From JBCCFK01 sp965262315 (GTDB lineage: Bacteria > Actinomycetota > Acidimicrobiia > Acidimicrobiales > UBA8592): a stretch of 64,000 bases of DNA. The notes under the pieces were generated by a model that searched no databases, was not told the origin of the DNA, and was given only the letters and a program-made list of their open reading frames with translations. The translations under genes and the position numbers were made by a program. Location of the stretch: assembly GCA_965262315.1 (NCBI GenBank), contig CBDHFJ010000163.1, positions 62,001-126,000 of the forward strand, in the 5' to 3' direction. Every line of letters starts with the position of its first letter. Within the stretch, counting starts at the first letter, position 1. Below are positions 7,655 through 16,419 of this stretch, piece by piece.

Positions 7655-9688
7655 TCAGTGTTCGTACTCGCGCGCAGTCGACCCTCGCAACCTGCGACGG
7701 AACCCGACCAGGGAGGTGAGCCCGTCCGGCCGGAAGATCGCGATGGCGATCAGGGCGGCGCCCGAGACGGCCGAGCGAAGGATCTCCCCCTCCCCGGACG
7801 TCGAGGTGAACAGGCCCCCGGGCGCCAGGAGCGACCCCACCATGGCGCCGCTGATGCGGGCGACGCCTCCGAGGAACAGCAGGGACACGTTGCCGATACC
7901 GGCCAGGGCGTCCCAGCTCGAGATCTGCAGCACCGTCTGGTGGTACGCCGTGAGCGCACCGGCGAACCCCGCAACCGCGGACGCGACGCTGAAGCCCAGC
8001 AGCTTCGTGTTGCGGGCGTCGATGCCCGCCGCCTCGGCCGCGCGTTCGTTGGCCCGCACGGCCAGGAACCGCCGTCCCGTCGCGCCGTTGCGCAGACCGG
8101 CGACCGCGACCAGCAACACGCAGACCAGGGCCATGGCGAACAGCGCCAGCGCCGTTCGGCTGGTGCCGGTCTCGGAGAACTGCGGCCCGACGTCGATCCC
8201 GAACCACGACGGCGGCGGGACCGAGAGGTTGGATCGGGCACCCGGACCCATCAGGCCAGGGTTCCCGAGGACCAACTCGGTCGCGGCCAACGCGGCAGCG
8301 AGGGTCACCACCGCCAGTTGGAGTCCGCGGATGCGGATGGCCGGGATGGCGATGATGACCCCCACCGCCACCGCGCAACCGACCCCGAGCACCACCGCCA
8401 GCGGGTCGGGCAGCCCGGGTCCGGTGACCACGAACGGGCTGGTGCCGAACATGGTGCCGTCGGATGCCAGCTTGGTGGCCAGATAGGCGGCCACCCCGGC
8501 GAACGCCATCGTGGCCAGCGAGATCTGGCCCAGCCAGCCGATCAACAGCACCGACGAGAGCATCAAGAGCAGCGCGATCAGCGTGGTGACGAGCTTGCCC
8601 TCCGTGACCCGGCTCCCGGTGAGCAGGACCAGCGCGGTGACCCCTGCCACCGTGACCACCTGCAGCGGCCAGTGTCTCGCCAGTGGCGCCACGGGTTGGT
8701 TCTCGGTCAGGCGTGTGGTCCGCAGCGGCAGGCTCGCGCCCTTCGAGTACTGGATCGCGACGATGACGAGGAGCGGCACCGCCTGCCGGACACCGGCCTG
8801 GGGCACGCTCTCGGGCCACCAGTCGTTGAGCGTCAATCCGGCGGCGGCCTGTTGGAACACCCCGATGGCGACGCCGGCGACCGCCGCGGTCCACGGCGAG
8901 GACAGGCCGCCGACCAGCGCCGCCCCGAGCGCCGGCACGATGAACAGGGTGTACCTGGTCGGGGTCAGTGAGATGAAGTCCAGGGCCAGCACCCCGGCCA
9001 TCCCGGTGATGGTGGTCGAGATCAGCCAGTTCGCCATGGCGATGCGGTTCGTCGAATAGCCGAGCAGCATGGCGCCCGTCTCGTTGTTCTCGACCGCCCG
9101 GGTGGCGATGCCCAGGCGCGCGATGCGGTAGTAGATCGTCAGCGCCAGGCCGACCGCCAGCGCCAGCGCGGCCAGGCTCACCCTCGCCCATGGCAGCTTC
9201 CCGTCGAGTCCGAAGGGGTTGCTCCACGCGGAGTCGGGCAGGACGCCGTCGATGGTCACGGCCCGTGCCCCGAACTGGTAGGTGGCCACCGACGTCAGAT
9301 ACAGCAGGGCACCCAGGGACCCGATGACCTTGGAGATCGCCGGCTTGTGTCGCAGCGGACCGAAGACCAACGCCTGGACGATCACTCCGAGCAGCAGCGA
9401 CATGAGGAGGGCTGCGAGCAACGCCATGGGTTTGCCGGCGGAACCGTCGAACACATCCACCCGATACGGCAGGTCCACCGGGCCCGGGATGATGTCGAAC
9501 CAAGGCAGGTACACGTCCCCGTCCAGGCGCATGGTGACGAACGTGTAGGCGGGGTACATGGCCAGTGCGCCCTGGTCGAGGTTGATCAGGCCCGACCCCT
9601 TGTGCCCCACCACCACGCCGCAGCCCAGGAGCGCGTAGAACCCGCCGATGCCCAGACCCAGCAGGCCCAGGAGAAGGAGTTCGTTCAC
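7655..9688 (-). CDS. Fused LivH-LivM ABC transporter permease (2)
   Basis: A 677-residue polytopic protein with the same two-half layout as the permease at 834-2987: a LivH half starting near MNELLLLGLLGLGIGGFYAL with an NLDQGALA segment, and a LivM half carrying VRANERAAEAAGID. It starts with GTG; GGAG is only three bases away, so initiation may be weak. No ATPase or binding protein adjoins it, so it may share the LivG and binding protein encoded downstream, or pair with genes elsewhere. Gene order (permease 2, synthetase, crotonase, binding protein, permease 1, ATPase) on one strand suggests one uptake-and-degradation unit. Confidence 0.87.
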   Translation of the reverse strand: MNELLLLGLLGLGIGGFYALLGCGVVVGHKGSGLINLDQGALAMYPAYTFVTMRLDGDVYLPWFDIIPGPVDLPYRVDVFDGSAGKPMALLAALLMSLLLGVIVQALVFGPLRHKPAISKVIGSLGALLYLTSVATYQFGARAVTIDGVLPDSAWSNPFGLDGKLPWARVSLAALALAVGLALTIYYRIARLGIATRAVENNETGAMLLGYSTNRIAMANWLISTTITGMAGVLALDFISLTPTRYTLFIVPALGAALVGGLSSPWTAAVAGVAIGVFQQAAAGLTLNDWWPESVPQAGVRQAVPLLVIVAIQYSKGASLPLRTTRLTENQPVAPLARHWPLQVVTVAGVTALVLLTGSRVTEGKLVTTLIALLLMLSSVLLIGWLGQISLATMAFAGVAAYLATKLASDGTMFGTSPFVVTGPGLPDPLAVVLGVGCAVAVGVIIAIPAIRIRGLQLAVVTLAAALAATELVLGNPGLMGPGARSNLSVPPPSWFGIDVGPQFSETGTSRTALALFAMALVCVLLVAVAGLRNGATGRRFLAVRANERAAEAAGIDARNTKLLGFSVASAVAGFAGALTAYHQTVLQISSWDALAGIGNVSLLFLGGVARISGAMVGSLLAPGGLFTSTSGEGEILRSAVSGAALIAIAIFRPDGLTSLVGFRRRLRGSTAREYEH

Positions 9689-9782
9689 GAGCTCCGCCCC
9701 GCCCGCATCGCCGGTGCATGTGTCGCGGCTCGCTCCATGGGCGCCAAGTGTGGCGGACCCGCGAGGGCCGATGCCGTGTCGT

Positions 9783-11126
9783 TCAGGTCCTGGCGGGTGA
9801 GGCGGCCAACAGCTCGAGCGCGGAGCGGATGCCGTCGGCGAGCACGCTGAGCTCCGGTGCGCTGTCGTAGTCGCCGGTGATGCCGAAGCTGAGGTCCGCG
9901 TTGTACGACAGCACCCCGACCGCCACCGGCACCCGGCCGGCCAGTGGGATGACGGGATAGACCTTCAGCAGCTCCCGGCCGAGCAGGTGAAGTGCCATGG
10001 GTGGTCCGGGCACGTTGACGGCCAAGGTGTCGATGCGCCGCGACCGGTGGGTCTCCTTGAGCGCCGCGCCAACACCAAGCGCCATGACGGTCGGCGACGA
10101 GAACTGGTCGTCGCGACTGAAGGCGTGCGCCGCGACGGCGTTGGTGTTGCGGGCTGCCAGCGCGGTCTGTGAGGTGATGGTGTCGAGCCGGTCGACGGGG
10201 TCGTCGATGCCGATGGGGAGCCGCGCCGTGGTGGCGGCGATCTCGGAGTTGAAGCCCGTGTCCTCCGAGGCCATCGCCAGCGGGATCATCGCCGTCAGCC
10301 AGGACGGGACCTCCTCGCCGCGCTCCAACAGCCAGTGGCGGATGCCACCGGTGATGCCGGCCAGGATGACGTCGGTGGTCGAGCAGCGGTGCAGCTCTCG
10401 GACCTGGCGCGCGGTGTCCAGCGGTACCTGGCAGCGGTGCCAGCGCCGGTGGGGGCCGATCCGCGTGCGCAACGTGCGCTCGGTGTCCGGTCGCAGCGCC
10501 CGCAGACTTCGGCGCAGGGCGCGCGCCGGCCACATCGCCGCGTCGGTGGCCACCCGCACCGTCTCGAGCGGATCCAGTGCCCGGGCGGTGATGGCAGCCG
10601 GGATGAGGCTGGTGGGGGTGGGCAACGGCCGCGGGGCGAAGTGGTCGTCGATCTCGGTCACCGGCGACTCGTCGATCAGCAGGCCGAACAGGTCGGTGCC
10701 CCAGACGCCGTCGATCATCGCATAGTGGACCTTGGAGATCAGGGCCCAGTGACCGTCTCGCAGGCCCGACACCACCCACAGTTCCCACAGAGGCTTGCTG
10801 CGGTCCATGCGCTGAGACTGCAGGCGGCTGACGAGGGCGGAGAGCGCATCGATCTCGCGGCGTTCCGGCAACGCGGTGTTGCGGATGTGGAAGTCCAGCG
10901 TGAAGTGCGGGTCGTCCGCCCAGACCGGCCGCTCGATGTCCATGGGGACCTCGAGGATGCGCTGGCGATAGCGGGGGATGTGGGGAATGTGGGAGGCGAC
11001 GAGGTCCTGGATGTCGTCGAAGCTCGGCTGCGGACCGGCGAAGACCCCCACGGTCATCCCGTGGACCGCCGAGACGTCGTCCTCGATGCGGAGCAGGTTG
11101 TCGGCGGCGGGGCTCAGGCGTTCCAC
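9783..11126 (-). CDS. WS/DGAT-like acyltransferase with altered active-site motif
   Basis: A 447-residue relative of wax ester synthase/acyl-CoA:diacylglycerol acyltransferases, which make storage lipids in actinobacteria. The family start MERLSPAADN, a C-terminal NVPGPP segment and overall length fit. The catalytic motif HHxxxDG reads HYAMIDG (134-140), so the second His, the catalytic base in characterised members, is Tyr. I set the start at the GTG at 11126, which has GGAG seven bases upstream and begins the conserved family start; the open frame runs 38 codons further. It follows the patatin gene after four bases, so both lipid genes are probably co-transcribed. Confidence 0.82.
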   Translation of the reverse strand: MERLSPAADNLLRIEDDVSAVHGMTVGVFAGPQPSFDDIQDLVASHIPHIPRYRQRILEVPMDIERPVWADDPHFTLDFHIRNTALPERREIDALSALVSRLQSQRMDRSKPLWELWVVSGLRDGHWALISKVHYAMIDGVWGTDLFGLLIDESPVTEIDDHFAPRPLPTPTSLIPAAITARALDPLETVRVATDAAMWPARALRRSLRALRPDTERTLRTRIGPHRRWHRCQVPLDTARQVRELHRCSTTDVILAGITGGIRHWLLERGEEVPSWLTAMIPLAMASEDTGFNSEIAATTARLPIGIDDPVDRLDTITSQTALAARNTNAVAAHAFSRDDQFSSPTVMALGVGAALKETHRSRRIDTLAVNVPGPPMALHLLGRELLKVYPVIPLAGRVPVAVGVLSYNADLSFGITGDYDSAPELSVLADGIRSALELLAASPART

Positions 11127-11130
11127 GAGG

Positions 11131-12135
11131 TCACTCCGGCAGGGCCACGTCGGTGGGCGAGGGGTGCTCCTCGGCGGCCTTGCGCAGCAGGTCGAGTTGG
11201 TGGTCGGTCCCCGCCTCGGTGAGAGACAGTCGGGCCGCATTGGACGTCTGGAGCACGGTGTTGAGGACGCGGGTGGGATCCATGAGGGTCGGGCCCATCG
11301 ACTGGATCTCCTCGAGCGACGGCTCGATCACGAGGACTTCGGTGTCCTCGTTGCGGATGGCGCGGACCTCGCGGCGGAGCACCTCGCGACAGAACACGCG
11401 CATCGGACTGTTGATCGACCGGGTGATCGCCTGGAGCGAGTTGCCGCTCATCGGGGAGAGGATCACGACCAGGTCGAAGCCGCGGCCGAGCACCAGATCC
11501 GCATTGGTCGGCGAATGCACCCCGCCGTCGACGTAGCGGTCGCCGTCGATCGGGACCGGCCGGAAGAATCCCGGGATCGCCGAGCTGGCCTCGGTGGCGG
11601 TCCCGACGCCGACGTCGACCCGGTCGCGACCGAAGACGACCCGTTCGCCATCGCTGAGTCTGACCGCTGGGACCCAGAGGGGCTTCTGCGGCCACATGCC
11701 GTGGTGGAGTTCGGCAGCCCGGTCGCCGATCACCTCGGTGCCGAGTCGCCCTGCCGGCAACAGGCCGGTCACGACGCGGCTGGGGCGGAAGAACAGGCCT
11801 CGCGTGAGTTCTCGCACGGCGAGCCCGGGCGCCGACGGCATGAGGCGGAAGCCGCCCATGCTGGAGCGACTGGCCTCGGCGCGTCCGCTGAGCTCGCGGA
11901 GGCGGGCCATCGAGCGGGGGTTGGTCGGCACGGTGAGAATGCGGTCCAGCGCCTCACTCACTGGTACGTCGCCCCGCAGAATGGCGCCCACGTTGGATCC
12001 GGCGCTGGTGCCGACGATGAGCTCCGCAGTGCGAGGGTCCCAGCCGGTCATGCGCTGGAGCACGGCAAGCGCCGCGGCGTGGTAGGCGTAGCCGGCGATA
12101 CCGCCGCCGCCGAGAACCAGTCCGACCGACGTCAT
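11131..12135 (-). CDS. Patatin-like phospholipase / acylhydrolase
   Basis: A 334-residue patatin-fold lipase with a Ser-Asp dyad. Motifs are the oxyanion loop GGGGIAG (9-15), nucleophile elbow GTSAG (S44) and the Asp of DGG (D203). The open frame extends about 345 codons upstream, but that part is antisense to the glycosyltransferase and has no family similarity. The ATG at 12135 begins the domain directly and has TATACT exactly six bases upstream, which fits a leaderless transcript. It is followed by the WS/DGAT-like gene, suggesting joint acyl-lipid turnover and storage. It probably acts on membrane or storage lipids; no signal peptide is seen. Confidence 0.85.
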   Translation of the reverse strand: MTSVGLVLGGGGIAGYAYHAAALAVLQRMTGWDPRTAELIVGTSAGSNVGAILRGDVPVSEALDRILTVPTNPRSMARLRELSGRAEASRSSMGGFRLMPSAPGLAVRELTRGLFFRPSRVVTGLLPAGRLGTEVIGDRAAELHHGMWPQKPLWVPAVRLSDGERVVFGRDRVDVGVGTATEASSAIPGFFRPVPIDGDRYVDGGVHSPTNADLVLGRGFDLVVILSPMSGNSLQAITRSINSPMRVFCREVLRREVRAIRNEDTEVLVIEPSLEEIQSMGPTLMDPTRVLNTVLQTSNAARLSLTEAGTDHQLDLLRKAAEEHPSPTDVALPE

Positions 12136-12141
12136 GCCGGG

Positions 12142-12147
12142 AGTATA
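12142..12147 (-). promoter_or_regulatory. -10 hexamer for a leaderless patatin transcript
   Basis: TATACT ends six bases before the ATG at 12135 and no ribosome site is present. This is the geometry expected when transcription starts on the A of the start codon. Confidence 0.6.
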
Positions 12148-12162
12148 GGAGCCGATGGTCGC

Positions 12163-12191
12163 CGCTTGAAATAGCGGGCAGACGCTTGAAA
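12163..12191. repeat. Direct repeat CGCTTGAAA in a divergent promoter region
   Basis: CGCTTGAAA occurs at 12163-12171 and again at 12183-12191, 20 bp apart (two helical turns), between the divergent patatin and glycosyltransferase genes. It could be a paired regulator site; TTGAAA also resembles a -35 element for the plus-strand gene. Confidence 0.35.
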
Positions 12192-12282
12192 CTCCATGCG
12201 GTCGACCCCGCGAGGCAGGTCGCGGCGGCCTCGCGGTTCCACCCTCGATCCGCGCCCGCCCCGAGCGGGCCACACTGGGGCC

Positions 12283-13242
12283 GTGCCCACCGCCCTCCTC
12301 ACCGCAAGCGCCGGCGGACACCTGTCCGAGCTCGTCCGGTTGTCCGAGCGCATGGTCGACATCGACCGGTTCGTCTGGGCAGTCCCCGACACCGCCCAGA
12401 CGCGGTCGCTGCTCGGCCCCACGCGGCCGGACTGGGTGATCGAAGCGATCCCGGCGTTGGGCTCGCGCGCCCTGCTCGGCGCACTGCGGCTGCTGCCGCG
12501 GGCCGGCCGCTTGATCGCGCGCGAGGAGCCCGCGCTGGTGCTGAGCACGGGTGCGGCGCCCGCGGTGCCCTTCCTCGTCCAGGCCGCCCGTCGCCGGGTT
12601 CCCGCCTACTACGTCGAATCGCTCGCTCGACTCGACGCCCCCAGCCTCACCGGCCGCATCCTCTCTCGCGTCCCCCGTGTCGAGCTGCGCACGCAACACG
12701 AGAGCCTCGACTGGCAGGGGTGGCGCTCGGTCGGCCTCGGCCTCGGCCACTACGGGGTCGAAGATGCGGTGTTGCCGCCCGGTCCGCTTCGTGTCGTCGT
12801 CACCGTCGGCACCACAGCCTTCGACTTCCGGCGGTTGCTCGCCCGCCTGACCGAGATTCTGCCCTCCGACGCCGAGGTCACGTGGCAGACCGGACGCAGC
12901 ACGACCGACGGCCTGTCGATCGACGACCCCAGGGACACGGTGCCCGCCGCCGAGCTGCACGCGGCGATGGCCGCAGCGAACGTCGTCGTGGCCCATGCCG
13001 GCGTGGGTTCGGCATTCGACGCCCTCGACGCCGGGTGCCTTCCCATCCTCGTGCCGCGGCGCTCGGCCCACGACGAGCACGTCGACGACCATCAGGCCGA
13101 GGTTGCTGCATGGTTGGCAGAACGAGGGCTCGCGCTGGCCGTCGAGGCCGACGAGCTCGCAACCCGGCATCTCGCGGAGGCGGCCGCCCGGCGAGTCGTC
13201 AGATCCGGGCCACCGGAGCCCCTGGTCCTGGACCCGGTGTGA
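12283..13242 (+). CDS. Fused Alg14-Alg13-like glycosyltransferase (PssD/PssE type)
   Basis: A 319-residue GT-B-like transferase that should add a sugar to a lipid-linked intermediate in surface polysaccharide synthesis. The N-terminal half begins TALLTASAGGHLSEL, as in Alg14/PssD membrane-anchoring subunits. The C-terminal half has VVVTVGTTAFDF and an AHAGVGSAFDAL donor-site stretch, as in Alg13/PssE. In many bacteria these are two proteins; here they are one chain. I chose the GTG at 12283, where the domain begins; the upstream extension is Arg-rich. CACACT six bases upstream is a weak leaderless -10. Its stop abuts the stop of the convergent Wzz-like gene. Confidence 0.8.
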   Translation: MPTALLTASAGGHLSELVRLSERMVDIDRFVWAVPDTAQTRSLLGPTRPDWVIEAIPALGSRALLGALRLLPRAGRLIAREEPALVLSTGAAPAVPFLVQAARRRVPAYYVESLARLDAPSLTGRILSRVPRVELRTQHESLDWQGWRSVGLGLGHYGVEDAVLPPGPLRVVVTVGTTAFDFRRLLARLTEILPSDAEVTWQTGRSTTDGLSIDDPRDTVPAAELHAAMAAANVVVAHAGVGSAFDALDAGCLPILVPRRSAHDEHVDDHQAEVAAWLAERGLALAVEADELATRHLAEAAARRVVRSGPPEPLVLDPV

Positions 13243-14784
13243 TCAGTCCGGCAGGAACCGATCCCAGAACCGCGCCTGGGTCGGCTCGTTGATGACCGTC
13301 AGCAGCTTGGCGCGGTCGGCGCCGAGTTGGGTGATCACATCGCTGAGTTGGCTGCGCAGCTGCTGGGTGAGCGGCACGGTCAACACGATGGCATCGGCGT
13401 GGCGGACCGCCTCGATCACCGCGGCTGACCCGAGGAGCGGGCCGCCGTCGACGATCAGCACATCGCCGAACTGCGCCGCGGTCTGGACGACGGCTCTCGC
13501 GTTGGCTCGCCGCAGAACCGCCATCTCCTCGCCCTGCGCGATCACGTTGACGCCGCCGAGCTCGGTTGGCGTCAGCACGTGGTCGGCCTCGACGTCGAGC
13601 TCGTTCTCGATGCACTCGACCAGCTCCGCCAGGCCACCGTTGTCGGTGGCCGGGTGGAGTGTGCTCAGGCTGCGGTCCCGGTCATCGGCATCGAGCAGCG
13701 TGACCAGCGAGCCCTGTTGGGCGAAGCGTCCGGCCATCGCCAACGACGTGGTGGTCGCGCCGGCGCCCTGGCGGGGGCCGACGACCGCGATGACCAGCGG
13801 GCGATCCACCGAACCCAGCGCTTCGGCGCGAACCGCCAATTGCGCCAGTGTCTGTGGTGTCCTGCCGCGAGCCTGCTGGGCCGCGAGCAACGGTGTCTGA
13901 CGCATCGCCCGGCTGCGGCTGAGGGTGCCGACGACCGGCTGGCCGGTGATCTCGGTGGTGGACACCTCGTCGATGAGGTAGGGCGAGAACTGCGCCCAGA
14001 CCAGGGCGACGACGACACCGAACATCGCGCCGAGCACGTAGCCGGCGATGATCAGGATGCTGTTGGACTCCGAGATCGGAGTGGTGGGGAAGCTCGCGTT
14101 CTGCACGATCGCCGTGTTGACTTCGAGCAGCCCGCGGAACTGGAGCTCGTTGCGGAGCGACTGCACCTCGGAGAATTCGTCCTGGAGCTGCGCCCGGCGG
14201 GTCGCCTCCGCGGGCAGGACCGCTTCGATCCCCGGGATGTTCTCGCCCGTGATCACGAACCGCGCCATCTCGCTCTCGATGGTGGCGTTGATCGTCCCCA
14301 GCTCGGCGGTGATCTCGCCGAGGCGTTCGTCGAGGGCGGCGATGTTGCCCGACTGGCTGGCGTTGGTGCTCTCGACCTGCAGGTTGAGATACGCCTCGGC
14401 GAAGGCCTGGGCCACCTGCTGGGCGCGCTCGGGGTCGGGCGAGCGCGACTGGATCACCACCACGTCGGTGTCGTTGACCTGCTCGAACGTCGTCGCGTTG
14501 CGCACGGGCGAGACGGTGTCGTCGCCGACGGCACGAGCGACGTCCTCGGCGAGCGACACGCTGGAGAGCACGTTCAGCTGGCCCTGGACGTACCGGTCGG
14601 GTTCGCTCAGGAAGGTGATGGTGCCCGAGGTGCTGGGCGGCGACACGATCAGGACCGCATCGGACTGGAAGTCGAGCGAGGTGCCGTCGTCGAGGAGCGC
14701 GCCGGGCACGGCGCCCAGCAACGAGAACAGGACGATGATCCACCAGCGGCGCTGCAGCGCCTTGATGACGAAGGAGAGCTCCAT
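13243..14784 (-). CDS. Wzz/BY-kinase-like polysaccharide chain-length protein with defective P-loop
   Basis: A 513-residue membrane protein of the polysaccharide co-polymerase type. Membrane helices lie near 13-31 and 242-264, bracketing an extracytoplasmic Wzz-like domain with a predicted coiled coil (about 150-220). A cytoplasmic MinD/CpsD-like ATPase domain follows from about 328. Its Walker A reads GPRQGAGATT (336-345): the invariant Lys is Ala343. The usual Walker A' Asp is kept (LLDADDR, about 364-369). No C-terminal Tyr cluster is seen. It probably controls chain length structurally rather than as an active tyrosine kinase. Divergent from the O-antigen-ligase-like gene; an inverted repeat lies 35 bases upstream. 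Confidence 0.82.
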   Translation of the reverse strand: MELSFVIKALQRRWWIIVLFSLLGAVPGALLDDGTSLDFQSDAVLIVSPPSTSGTITFLSEPDRYVQGQLNVLSSVSLAEDVARAVGDDTVSPVRNATTFEQVNDTDVVVIQSRSPDPERAQQVAQAFAEAYLNLQVESTNASQSGNIAALDERLGEITAELGTINATIESEMARFVITGENIPGIEAVLPAEATRRAQLQDEFSEVQSLRNELQFRGLLEVNTAIVQNASFPTTPISESNSILIIAGYVLGAMFGVVVALVWAQFSPYLIDEVSTTEITGQPVVGTLSRSRAMRQTPLLAAQQARGRTPQTLAQLAVRAEALGSVDRPLVIAVVGPRQGAGATTTSLAMAGRFAQQGSLVTLLDADDRDRSLSTLHPATDNGGLAELVECIENELDVEADHVLTPTELGGVNVIAQGEEMAVLRRANARAVVQTAAQFGDVLIVDGGPLLGSAAVIEAVRHADAIVLTVPLTQQLRSQLSDVITQLGADRAKLLTVINEPTQARFWDRFLPD

Positions 14785-14818
14785 CGACTCGTCAACTCAC
14801 AAGTAGGGGTCAGGGTCC

Positions 14819-14835
14819 GAGGTGAACATCACCTC
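14819..14835. promoter_or_regulatory. Perfect inverted repeat upstream of the Wzz-like gene
   Basis: GAGGTGA-ACA-TCACCTC is a perfect 7-bp dyad with a 3-base spacer, about 35 bases upstream of the minus-strand gene and 200 bases from the divergent plus-strand gene. A further AGGTGA half-site occurs about 35 bases to the right. It may be an operator for surface-polysaccharide genes. Confidence 0.4.
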
Positions 14836-15020
14836 GACCACGTCCGCCCGGTCGCTTCTCAGGTGATTCGGCCCGACATCGTACCCATCGGGCCCGGTGT
14901 CGCACTGTTCGGCCCATCCATCGGCGGTTTTGTGCAGAGCGTGAACACCTGGGCTCGGAATTCTGCGGACCGTGGTCGGTAGGGGGTCTGTGGCGGGCTC
15001 CTCAAGAGTCGGCGCGCCGT

Positions 15021-15026
15021 TACGAT
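15021..15026 (+). promoter_or_regulatory. -10-like TACGAT before the O-antigen-ligase-like gene
   Basis: TACGAT lies nine bases before the GTG start at 15036, with GGGGAA between them as a possible ribosome site. The same hexamer precedes the flippase gene at 19404. Confidence 0.4.
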
Positions 15027-15035
15027 GGGGAACTG

Positions 15036-16415
15036 GTGACTTCGACCCTCCTGCCGCCGGCCGCGCCTGTGCCGCGACGTCGCGTCTTCCTCGGCGGCGC
15101 CGCTCGCCTGTCGGCCACGGCGCGGGCCGAGCTCGACGAGCTCGGGTGGATCGCCGTCCTCGCTCTTCGGTCGTTCATGTTCCTGGCACCGACGGTCATG
15201 TTCCTCGGCCTGTGGGGCAACGAGTCGCTCCGTGTCCTCCAGCAGACCTTCTTCGCCCTCCCTGCGTTCGGGGCGCTCGTCATCGCGCCGCGCCGCGCCA
15301 TCCTCCGGGTCCCGATCTCGCTCAGCTTCTTCCTGCTGCTCGCCTGGATCTTGCTGTCGCTGCTCTGGACCGTCGACCCCACCCAGACGCTCTACTCGGG
15401 CCGTCAGCTGCTGGCGCTCAGCCTGGCGACGGTGATCACCGTGGGCCTGTTGCCGGTGGAGGAGACGTATCGCTGGCTGCTCGCGGGAACGAAGTTCCTA
15501 CTGGTGATCGCCGCCGTCGCCATCATCGTCGACCCGTCCACGCGTTCGACGATCGAGTTCGGCAACCAGCAGGACGCCTGGCAGGCCTGGTTCCCGTCGA
15601 AGAACAACTTCGGGCGCTTTCTCGCCTTCGCCACCGCAACGTTCGCTGTGCTCGAACGGCGAACCTTCCATCGCTTCGTGTGGATCGGCTTCGCGGTCTT
15701 CATGGCCCTCGGCGCCCGATCCGCCACCACGGTGGCGGCGCTGTTCCTGCTGGCCGCGGTGGTCTTCTGGATCTCTCGGTACCGCCGGCTCGGCGACGAA
15801 TGGTCGGGCCTCTTCGCCTTCGCTTCGGCGATCCTGGGTCTCATCGGCGTCGGCGCGGCGTACGCCTCGACGGCGCTGATCGTGGACGCCCTCGGGCGCG
15901 ACCTCACTTTCACGGGGCGCACCGACATCTGGTCGGCGGTCGTCCCCGCCATCCAGGAACGGCCGTGGCGCGGATACGGCTATGACGCGCTCTTCACCCA
16001 GACGTCGTCGGAATCGCTCGACCTGGTCCGTGCGATCGGGCACGACGCCGCGCACAGCCACAACGGCGTGCTCGACACGGTCTCGGCCATCGGGATCCCG
16101 GGGCTCGTGTTGTTCTTCGGCCTGCTCGTGTCCACCCTGGTGGCCGCGCTGCGCCACCTCCGCGAATCGATCTACGCCGCCTGGGTCTTCACGTTCATCG
16201 TGTTGATGCTCGTGTTCGGACTGGTCGAGTCCACCTACACCGGCGACTGGCTGCTCATGCTGGTGATCGGCCGGCTCACGTTGGCCAAGCTGAGCAGATC
16301 GCGGCGAGTCCTCGCCGAGGAGGACATCTTGTTGACCGAGGCCATCAGACCGACCCTGTCGATCGACCTCGACGCCGAGCCAGTGATCCCTCCGTCACCC
16401 GTCGGGCGGACCTGA
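15036..16415 (+). CDS. O-antigen ligase-like (WaaL/Wzy-type) membrane protein
   Basis: A 459-residue polytopic membrane protein with about ten hydrophobic segments and a large extracytoplasmic loop around residues 300-350 holding HDAAHSHN, matching the His-containing loop of O-antigen ligases/polymerases. It should join or polymerise lipid-linked glycan at the outer face of the membrane. It starts with GTG preceded by GGGGAA. The next gene, a GT4 glycosyltransferase, begins four bases after its stop, so both are one transcript. The ligase and polymerase families are hard to separate by sequence alone. Confidence 0.8.
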   Translation: MTSTLLPPAAPVPRRRVFLGGAARLSATARAELDELGWIAVLALRSFMFLAPTVMFLGLWGNESLRVLQQTFFALPAFGALVIAPRRAILRVPISLSFFLLLAWILLSLLWTVDPTQTLYSGRQLLALSLATVITVGLLPVEETYRWLLAGTKFLLVIAAVAIIVDPSTRSTIEFGNQQDAWQAWFPSKNNFGRFLAFATATFAVLERRTFHRFVWIGFAVFMALGARSATTVAALFLLAAVVFWISRYRRLGDEWSGLFAFASAILGLIGVGAAYASTALIVDALGRDLTFTGRTDIWSAVVPAIQERPWRGYGYDALFTQTSSESLDLVRAIGHDAAHSHNGVLDTVSAIGIPGLVLFFGLLVSTLVAALRHLRESIYAAWVFTFIVLMLVFGLVESTYTGDWLLMLVIGRLTLAKLSRSRRVLAEEDILLTEAIRPTLSIDLDAEPVIPPSPVGRT

Positions 16416-16419
16416 GTCC

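Noticed and set aside
7131..9719. 862-codon minus-strand open frame, Arg/Pro/Gly-rich
   Set aside because: It is a shadow frame of permease 2 and the acyl-CoA synthetase, without any recognisable domain.
11131..13170. Apparent 679-residue patatin with a long N-terminal extension
   Set aside because: The extension is antisense to the glycosyltransferase; the domain begins at the ATG at 12135, which has a leaderless promoter.
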